From Pseudomonadota bacterium (GTDB lineage: Bacteria > Myxococcota_A > Bradymonadia > UBA4248): a stretch of 5,204 nucleotides of DNA. The notes under the pieces were generated by a model. The model worked only from the letters and a program-made list of their open reading frames with translations, was not told the DNA's origin and searched no databases. This document shows, piece after piece, positions 1 through 5,204 of this stretch. A program made the translations under genes and the position numbers. The first letter of the stretch is position 1. Each line of letters begins with the position of its first letter. Location: the NCBI GenBank assembly GCA_009786045.1, contig WQTY01000191.1:1-5204 (forward strand), read 5' to 3'.

Positions 1-7
1 CCCTACA

Positions 8-38
8 GCCGATAGCGGCGCAGGGGGCGTGGCCCCCT
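8..38 (-). repeat. Paired-hairpin element directly behind the amidoligase gene
   Basis: Two adjacent palindromes: GCCG/CGGC with loop ATAG (8-19) and AGGGGGC/GCCCCCT with loop GTG (22-38). In transcript direction the element begins 14 bases after the TAA stop. It has the same plan as the element at 2125-2174 (small variable stem, then GCAGGGGG, then a G/C-run hairpin) and a common core at 19-32 differing at one base of 14. No T-run follows on the minus strand. It may extend past the left edge. Likely another copy of a dispersed palindromic repeat and/or an mRNA 3'-end structure. Confidence 0.55.
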
Positions 39-52
39 CCAAACACGCCATT

Positions 53-1843
53 TTATTGTCCCCACAAAGCTGTGCTGATGGCACGCCAGAGCAGGTCAGA
101 ACGGAATGGAAGTGCCTCGCCATACCTCGCTACGGCTTCGGCGTATCGTGCGTAAGACCGTGCCAGGGCCTGTGCGTCTATCATGGTGCCTGCCTGCGTA
201 TGGGGCAGATGCGCGATGGCAGATTCGACAACCGGCCTTGCACGCATGGCGATTCCCTCGTGCACGATGGCATCAAAAGTCTGGCACTTGGGGTGTGTAA
301 GGATAGTGCGTGGAAGCAGCGGCCGGAGCGTTTCTTTGTACAGGTATCGCCAGTCGCCATGCCGCAGAAAATCGCCCGGCGGGAAGTGTGCACACAGAGC
401 GTAGAGTTCAGGGTCAAAGAGGGGATCATATAGCGTCACGCCTCCAATCCGTGCCACCCAATCAAGTGCCCTGGCCCGCATCTCCCATTCCCACGATACG
501 GGCAGAAAATCCCGTTCCTGCGCATGTGTCATCGAAAAAATCGGATCGACCGATTCCGGACCATGGCGTCGGACAAAGTCACAGCAAAGCCACGTTTTCG
601 GGTCTGCGACCGATTGGTGTGGGCGAAAAATGACCTGCTGCAAGGGCGCAGGCAGTATGCGCTTGAGTGTATCGAGAAGTTTGCCGTCGGCGCTGTTGGC
701 AATCACGCGGGCAAGAAGCTCGCGCGCCTGGTGCGGTCGCGTATGGGTGAGTTCGCGAACGAGCGCTGGCCATGCGCGACGGGAAAGCAGATCTCGCCAG
801 AGCGCTTCGCGCCGTACCTTGACGAGGAAATTCCCGCCATACCCCGTGATGATGCGGCATGGGCCGTGCACTTCGCGCATGGCGCGATAGACCGCCAGCG
901 AAGTTTCTATACCAGGTGCCACGAGCGGGCCATGAAGGCATTGCCGGTATAGGTCTGGCTCACGGAGTGTCCAGACGTCGTCCATCGAAATGCGCGTGAG
1001 CCGAATGGGGAACGCTTTTTCGAGAATATCGAGCTCTCTGGACTCATCACAGCTGGGATGACGTGCCGAAACGAGCGATACTGCATTGACGTGTGTGCCC
1101 CTGGCAAGACCCGAGCAATAGGTCGCCAGGATGCCGGATGAGTCCAGGCCGCCGGAAAGCGTAAATACCAGCGGCAGATCGTCCGGGATTCGGGAGACGG
1201 CCGAAAAAAGCGCTTCGCGCAGCTGAGCGGCATGATCTTTGGCCAGAGATCTATTGGGTGCATCACTCGGGCGCCAGTAGCGCTGATACGTCGCTCGCCC
1301 GTCTCTGAGCCAGAGACTCTCTCCCGCCCGAAGCCGCTCGCTGCCCAAAAAGCAGTCATCGCGGGAGGCAGCGTCGATCCCCCACAGAAATCGGCCAAAC
1401 CATGTTTCGTCTAACGGCGCTTGTACGGCTACCGCCGCATGTCGCTCGGGCGAAGACGTCATGCTCAGCCCCCCCTCAGGCGAGACATGAACCATCCAGG
1501 GCATGACCCCAAATTTATCGCGAAACACACACACCGCATCGCGCCTGGGCCAGAAAATGACACCCGAGACCGGCAAGGCAACGAGCCTTTCAAGTCGGCG
1601 CAGCGCCTCAGGCTCGCTCCAATCATCGTACAGGGCACCTGCCTCTTTGAGCATGTCTTTTGCGATGCCCCGCCCACCTGTGCCGAGAATCGCCACCACG
1701 GCCTCTTCGCTGCAAACAACAGCCAGCGGGTGAGGGCCAGCCAGCTCGTCGCTCGAAAGATGCCAGCTCGCAGACTCCGCCACGAGTTGCCAGGGGGCTG
1801 CGAGTGGCGGCGTTAAATTTGTGGATAGCCAGAGATCAGCCAC
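53..1843 (-). CDS. Asparagine-synthetase-like amidoligase (lasso-cyclase-like), no glutaminase Cys
   Basis: ATP-dependent amide-forming enzyme of the asparagine synthetase B superfamily, 596 residues, complete. The N-terminal third is a degenerate Ntn-type domain: RDKFGVMPW (109-117) and SSPERHAAV (130-138) match the family's RDpfGvrPLYY and ASe.kal blocks, but residue 2 is Ala, so the nucleophilic Cys2 of glutamine-dependent enzymes is absent. The C-terminal synthetase domain has a perfect PP-loop SGGLDSSG (230-237, bases 1133-1156) for AMP formation, the CDES block (265-268), and the late block from YDPLFDPEL (472-480) through GDWRYLYKETLR to LLP and a lysine (K519). The usual acidic GGDE-type loop reads YGGNFL (335-340). 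This architecture, without glutaminase, is typical of lasso-peptide B-protein macrocyclases and beta-lactam-synthetase relatives. No substrate or partner gene is in the window, so the product is unknown. Start GTG was chosen because a GGGAGG lies 4 bases upstream and homology to the family begins soon after. Stop is TAA. Confidence 0.88.
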   Translation of the reverse strand: MADLWLSTNLTPPLAAPWQLVAESASWHLSSDELAGPHPLAVVCSEEAVVAILGTGGRGIAKDMLKEAGALYDDWSEPEALRRLERLVALPVSGVIFWPRRDAVCVFRDKFGVMPWMVHVSPEGGLSMTSSPERHAAVAVQAPLDETWFGRFLWGIDAASRDDCFLGSERLRAGESLWLRDGRATYQRYWRPSDAPNRSLAKDHAAQLREALFSAVSRIPDDLPLVFTLSGGLDSSGILATYCSGLARGTHVNAVSLVSARHPSCDESRELDILEKAFPIRLTRISMDDVWTLREPDLYRQCLHGPLVAPGIETSLAVYRAMREVHGPCRIITGYGGNFLVKVRREALWRDLLSRRAWPALVRELTHTRPHQARELLARVIANSADGKLLDTLKRILPAPLQQVIFRPHQSVADPKTWLCCDFVRRHGPESVDPIFSMTHAQERDFLPVSWEWEMRARALDWVARIGGVTLYDPLFDPELYALCAHFPPGDFLRHGDWRYLYKETLRPLLPRTILTHPKCQTFDAIVHEGIAMRARPVVESAIAHLPHTQAGTMIDAQALARSYARYAEAVARYGEALPFRSDLLWRAISTALWGQ

Positions 1844-1847
1844 ACAG

Positions 1848-1853
1848 CCTCCC
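1848..1853 (-). promoter_or_regulatory. Shine-Dalgarno of the amidoligase gene
   Basis: On the minus strand GGGAGG is followed by CTGT and then the GTG start at 1843. The match to the anti-Shine-Dalgarno is strong, though the 4-base spacing is on the short side. It decides for the GTG start: no ATG, GTG or TTG occurs in frame in the eleven codons just upstream, and the first in-frame methionine downstream is residue 64, which would remove part of the N-terminal domain. Confidence 0.7.
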
Positions 1854-1916
1854 GATTTGTCCGATGCGTGTCCTATACCGCTCCTAACGTGATTTGCCTG
1901 GCATCAAAACCACCCC

Positions 1917-1948
1917 GGCGCCGAGGCGCCACCCCTCCAAAGGAGGGG
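1917..1948. repeat. Double palindrome upstream of the amidoligase gene
   Basis: GGCGCC-GA-GGCGCC (1917-1930) is followed after one base by CCCCTCC-AAA-GGAGGGG (1932-1948), a perfect 7-bp stem. It is flanked by CCACCCC on the left and AATTT on the right. The composition and tight back-to-back layout look like a dispersed intergenic palindromic repeat rather than a terminator, since no T-run follows on either strand. It lies about 70 bases upstream of the GTG start. It differs in sequence from the elements at 8-38 and 2125-2174, so I treat it as a separate family. Confidence 0.55.
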
Positions 1949-2124
1949 AATTTGAGGGCATCTTTGCGATAAGCGATACCTGTGAATAGCGTATATGCTT
2001 AAAACAATAATGTTCTCGAAAAAATTAACGCCTATGGAGGTTGCCCCTTCAAAATTGCCGATGTCTGTGTTCGCAATGCAGAAGGCAGTCGCCAAAAACG
2101 ATACATGTCGCCCTCTACCCACAA

Positions 2125-2174
2125 GCGATGCCGAATGGCATCGCAGGGGGTGTGGGGGAACAAGTTCCCCCACA
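2125..2174 (-). repeat. Paired-hairpin element directly behind ileS
   Basis: Two adjacent perfect palindromes. GCGATGCC/GGCATCGC (8-bp stem, loop GAAT on the plus strand) spans 2125-2144. TGTGGGGGAAC/GTTCCCCCACA (11-bp arms around AA; about 9 bp can pair with a realistic loop) spans 2151-2174. They are joined by AGGGGG. In transcript direction the element starts 12 bases after the ileS stop. A T-rich run (2175-2185) lies before, not after, the G/C-rich hairpin on the minus strand, so this is not a textbook intrinsic terminator; it could still end or protect the ileS mRNA. It shares the core CGCAGGGGGyGTGG with the element at 8-38. Confidence 0.7.
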
Positions 2175-2186
2175 AAAAAAGAAAAA

Positions 2187-5100
2187 TCAAACCTTCACAA
2201 TATTATAGGTGAGCGTTTCGCCTTCGATCGTGAGTGACATGGGCTGTGTTTCGTTTGAGGGTACGACGCGTGCCAGCAGGTTTGTGGCGATGGCATCTGA
2301 CCATGTTGAGAACATCTGCCGAATCGTTTCTGATTCCGATTGCCAGGTCAGCACCACGCGATCTTCGATTTCCAGGCCGATTTCCTTTCGAGTCAGCTGG
2401 AAGCGCCGCAGGCAGTCTCGCATGTACGCTTCGATGCGAAGGGCTTCGGTGATGTGCGTGTCAAAGGCGACCCAGAAGCCCGCTTCTTCGGCAATCGCCA
2501 GGTCGGGATTGGGCAGCGCTGCCATGATGAGATCCTCTGCCAAAACCGTCACGGCTTCGCCGTCGAGGTTTATCTCGAACGGTTCGCCTGCCCGGGCTTT
2601 GGCAAGGACGTCAGCATGATGTTGACCAATCGCCGCCGAAAGCGCTTTGATCTGTTTGCCAAACTTTGGCCCGGCCGTGCGGAAGTTGAGCTTGATTTCG
2701 TAGTCGAGCGGGCTGGGAACGCCAACATCGAGGATTTCTACGGCTTTGACGTTGAGGTCATCCTTGAGAATGTCTTGAAAACGGTGCGCAGCCTTAAGAC
2801 CAACGGCATTGGCCGGCCCAAGGATGAGCTTCTGAAGCGGCTGGCGGATCTTAAGTTTCTGGGCGTCGCGCGCCGAAAGCGCAAGCTTTGTGAAGGCCAC
2901 CACGGCATCCATCTCGTCGCGCAGCTCAATATCGATCTTGCCTTCGTCTGCGACCGGATAGGGCTCCAGATGCACCGATTCTTTGGCCTCCGACAGGGCG
3001 CCGCGAACGAGATTCTGGTACATGTTTTCGGCGAGGAATGGCATGAATGGGGCAATGAGGCGGAGCAGGGTGTAAAGGCATTCGAAGAGGGTTTCGAAGG
3101 CAGCTTGTGACTGCTCGGCATCGTCGGCAGCGATCTTCCAGAAGCGCTTGCGATTGTGCCGGACATACCAGTTCGACAGATCCTCGACAAAACGCTCAAT
3201 GGCCAGTGCCGCCGTCCGCACGTCGATGGCTTCAAAACCCGCCCGGCAACGATCGATAAGAAGTTGGAGCTCGGTCAGTATCCACTGGTCAAACAGCGAA
3301 CGTTCTGCAAACGGCGTCGAGCTGTCAGTTGGCGTCCAGTTTTCCAGGCGCGCGTAGTTTGTAAAGAAGGCGTAGGTGTTCCAGAGCGTGTTGATAAAGC
3401 CGCCGCGAACTTCGCGAAGCGGGCCGAAGCCAAAATTCAGGTTGACCTCCGAATTCTGGCGCACATAAAGCCAACGCATGACATCTGCGCCCACCTTCTC
3501 GGCGGCGTCGTCAAACCATATGGCGTTGCCTGACGACTTGTGCATCTCCTGGCCATGTTCATCGCGAACGAGCGCATGCCCCAAAAGCGTCTTAAATGGT
3601 CGCATGTCCTCCATCATGGTGCTCATTGACAAAAGGCTGTAAAACCAGTTGCGGAACTGCCCCGGAAAACACTCAATGACCAAATCGGCGGGCATCCATT
3701 TCTGCCAGTATTCGCGATCCGTGTTGTACTTCGCGGTCGAATACGGCACGATGCCCGCATCCAGCCAGGGGTTGCCCACGTCTTCGATGCGCGACATCTT
3801 GTCGCCGCAATGCGGACAGGCAATTTTGACGGCGTCAATCCAGGGCTTGTGAGGCGTATGGCCTTCGAAGAGATCCCATCCTTCGATGGCGCGTGCCTTG
3901 AGCTCTTCGCGGCCGCCTATCACGTCAAACTTCTCGCACGACTCACACACCCAAATCGGAAGTGCCAACCCCCAATACCGCTTCTTCGATATCATCCAGT
4001 CGTGCATGTTCGTCAGCCAGTCGACCTCGCGCTCCTTCCCAAACTCGGGAATCCATCGGATATCCTTTGCCACTTTAATGATGCGATCTCGCCAGTCCAT
4101 TCGGATATACCACTCGTCGACCATCCGAAACACGAGCTCATCGCCAGTGCGCCAGCAGTGAGGATAGACATGAGGATACTGCTCGCTGGCCACGAGCAGC
4201 CCCTTTTCCTTAAGGCTCTGAATGACGGCCGCACGCGTCTCGTCCGAAGTCGCGTTCATGCCCGTCAAAAATCCAAACTTTGGCAAGAAGTTCGCCCCCT
4301 CATCCAAAGGCGCAAGCATCGGCAGCCCAAGAGATGCCCCAAGCTTATGATCCACATCGCCGCACCCCGGCGCGATATGCACGATACCCGTTCCCTCGCC
4401 AGTACACACGATGGGCGAACCATGGCTGTCGCGCCCGCCATCAATTACCCTGTGTGCCGAAGCGGCCGTCTCATGCATGCTCTCATCGGTAAAAGGATAA
4501 CCTCCCGAAACGTGCGCCGCCTCCAGCTCATCAAACGGGCCGCGATAACGCAAGCCCACCAAATCGGCGCCCTTCACCGTCCCCTCGATTTCATACCCGC
4601 CGCGCTCATTAAAAATCTGCGCCAGCGGCTTGAGCTTGGGCACGCCCTCAATCCAGTTTTCCTTATATTGCCGCTCCAAACGCTTAAAATTCAGATTCTC
4701 CTCGGCAAAATAATACAGCTCCCCATCCTGCTTGCTGCGAAGTTTGACATAGTCCAGGTCGACATTCACCGCCGCCGCCACATTGCAGGACAGCGTCCAG
4801 GGCGTCGTCGTCCAGACCAGAAGATTCTCTCCGGGCCTGTCGATGAGAGGAAACTTTACAAAAAGCGACGTGTGCACCACGTACTTGCGCCCCTCAATGA
4901 TCTCCATCTGAGAATACGCACTGCCGCTTCGGCCCGACCAGGGCATCACGTCCGTACCGCGATAAATCAAACCCTCCTCAAAGCACTTCTTCAGGAATGA
5001 CCATATCGTGTAGTTGTTCTCCTCACTCATCGTATAATAGGAATTGTCCCAGTCCATCCACATGCCCAGCCGAATCGACTGATCGCGCTGAATGGCCGAA

Positions 5101-5204
5101 AACTTGCGAACCCGCGCCTTGCAATCCTCCACAAACCGGTCAATGCCGTAGTCGCGAATCTCCTTCTTTGAGGCAAAACCATGCGACTTCTCAACCTCGA
5201 CCTC
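2187..5204 (-). CDS. ileS: Isoleucyl-tRNA synthetase, type-2-like, N-terminus cut by window edge
   Basis: Class I aminoacyl-tRNA synthetase that charges tRNA-Ile with isoleucine and hydrolyses mischarged valine; cytosolic. The reading frame stays open to the right edge, giving 1005 visible residues (residue 1 read from 5204). The GTG at 5132 is internal (a Val codon), not the start, because the 24 codons before it continue the conserved region that normally follows the HIGH/GLPVE segment. About 90-100 residues including HIGH are missing. Seen in order: editing-domain TTTPWT (residues 132-137), GTGIVH with His276 and Asp285 matching the E. coli editing residues H333/D342, RYWG (about 409-412), a CESC/CPHC zinc pair (420-423, 463-466), a KMSKS equivalent reading EMHKS (553-557), then the helical anticodon-binding domain with LKIRQPL (about 784-790) and a type-2-style tail (THITEALR, then TRKEIGLEIEDRV). 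Odd points: one zinc site has lost three of four cysteines, and several catalytic-core motifs are variant. Catalytic and editing residues otherwise look intact, so it is probably functional. Stop is TGA. Confidence 0.97.
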   Translation of the reverse strand, partial: EVEVEKSHGFASKKEIRDYGIDRFVEDCKARVRKFSAIQRDQSIRLGMWMDWDNSYYTMSEENNYTIWSFLKKCFEEGLIYRGTDVMPWSGRSGSAYSQMEIIEGRKYVVHTSLFVKFPLIDRPGENLLVWTTTPWTLSCNVAAAVNVDLDYVKLRSKQDGELYYFAEENLNFKRLERQYKENWIEGVPKLKPLAQIFNERGGYEIEGTVKGADLVGLRYRGPFDELEAAHVSGGYPFTDESMHETAASAHRVIDGGRDSHGSPIVCTGEGTGIVHIAPGCGDVDHKLGASLGLPMLAPLDEGANFLPKFGFLTGMNATSDETRAAVIQSLKEKGLLVASEQYPHVYPHCWRTGDELVFRMVDEWYIRMDWRDRIIKVAKDIRWIPEFGKEREVDWLTNMHDWMISKKRYWGLALPIWVCESCEKFDVIGGREELKARAIEGWDLFEGHTPHKPWIDAVKIACPHCGDKMSRIEDVGNPWLDAGIVPYSTAKYNTDREYWQKWMPADLVIECFPGQFRNWFYSLLSMSTMMEDMRPFKTLLGHALVRDEHGQEMHKSSGNAIWFDDAAEKVGADVMRWLYVRQNSEVNLNFGFGPLREVRGGFINTLWNTYAFFTNYARLENWTPTDSSTPFAERSLFDQWILTELQLLIDRCRAGFEAIDVRTAALAIERFVEDLSNWYVRHNRKRFWKIAADDAEQSQAAFETLFECLYTLLRLIAPFMPFLAENMYQNLVRGALSEAKESVHLEPYPVADEGKIDIELRDEMDAVVAFTKLALSARDAQKLKIRQPLQKLILGPANAVGLKAAHRFQDILKDDLNVKAVEILDVGVPSPLDYEIKLNFRTAGPKFGKQIKALSAAIGQHHADVLAKARAGEPFEINLDGEAVTVLAEDLIMAALPNPDLAIAEEAGFWVAFDTHITEALRIEAYMRDCLRRFQLTRKEIGLEIEDRVVLTWQSESETIRQMFSTWSDAIATNLLARVVPSNETQPMSLTIEGETLTYNIVKV

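Larger units (their letters stand above)
1844..2186. other. Intergenic region between ileS and the amidoligase gene
   Basis: This 343-base gap holds two structured palindromic elements (2125-2174 and 1917-1948), separated by a stretch with an AT-rich patch at about 1984-2028. I see no tRNA, no riboswitch I recognise and no convincing small gene. The promoter for the amidoligase gene is expected here on the minus strand, given the length of the gap. However, I could not find a -35/-10 pair with good matches and 16-18-base spacing: TATAGG (about 1873-1878, minus strand) is the best -10-like box but has no partner. The spacing argues against tight translational coupling of the two genes. Confidence 0.6.

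Noticed and set aside
1904..2173. An 89-codon minus-strand open frame in the intergenic region
   Set aside because: Both ends are simply the translated palindromic elements (2125-2174 and 1917-1948), and the protein resembles no family I know.
2151..2185. Intrinsic terminator for ileS with a U-tract
   Set aside because: On the minus strand the T-run comes before the hairpin, and on the plus strand the hairpin is followed by A residues, so neither strand has the hairpin-then-U order. I keep it only as a structured repeat.
1995..2237. An 80-codon plus-strand open frame running into the end of ileS
   Set aside because: No ribosome binding site before it, it overlaps the ileS terminus and much of it is translated hairpin repeat.
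2340..3110. A 256-codon plus-strand open frame opposite the 3' half of ileS
   Set aside because: Antisense to conserved IleRS sequence, no recognisable protein features, and no reason to prefer it over the coding strand.
3810..5000. A 396-codon open frame on the plus strand opposite ileS
   Set aside because: It lies wholly antisense to the well-conserved IleRS frame, its translation shows no recognisable domain, and it is best explained as a shadow of ileS codon composition.
5130..5132. GTG as the start of ileS
   Set aside because: The frame continues upstream with residues (VEKSHGFASKKEIRDYG) expected in the conserved IleRS region, so this GTG is an internal valine codon and the real start is outside the window.

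Overview
The window holds two protein genes, both on the minus strand, separated by a 343-base intergenic region and with almost no other coding capacity. The right-hand part (2187-5204) is most of an isoleucyl-tRNA synthetase gene (ileS); its 5' end lies beyond the right edge. The left-hand part (53-1843) is a complete gene for an asparagine-synthetase-like amidoligase that lacks the glutaminase cysteine and has a degraded second active-site motif, most like the macrocyclase/amide-forming branch of that family. The window is bacterial: GTG start with a Shine-Dalgarno sequence, compact same-strand genes, and a type-2-like IleRS with its characteristic C-terminal anticodon-binding tail. The phylum cannot be fixed from this sequence. 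The set of variant IleRS motifs recalls sequences I remember from Chloroflexota-type and other little-cultured bacteria, but that is memory, not a search.

Layout in the direction of transcription (right to left): ileS ends with TGA at 2187-2189. Twelve bases later comes a paired-hairpin element (2125-2174), then a fairly AT-rich stretch (about 1984-2028), then a second, different double palindrome (1917-1948), then the Shine-Dalgarno and GTG start of the amidoligase gene. That gene ends with TAA at 53-55 and is followed, 14 bases later, by another paired-hairpin element (8-38) that shares a 14-base core (13 matches) with the one behind ileS. The two genes therefore each carry a related structured element just behind the stop codon.

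Nothing shows that the two genes work together. IleRS is essential for translation. The amidoligase would act in asparagine-like amide formation or peptide/natural-product tailoring, but no precursor peptide, protease or transporter gene is present in the window. The points most worth a second look are the loss of three of four ligands of one IleRS zinc site, its variant KMSKS and neighbouring motifs, the unusual active site of the amidoligase, and the shared hairpin repeat.
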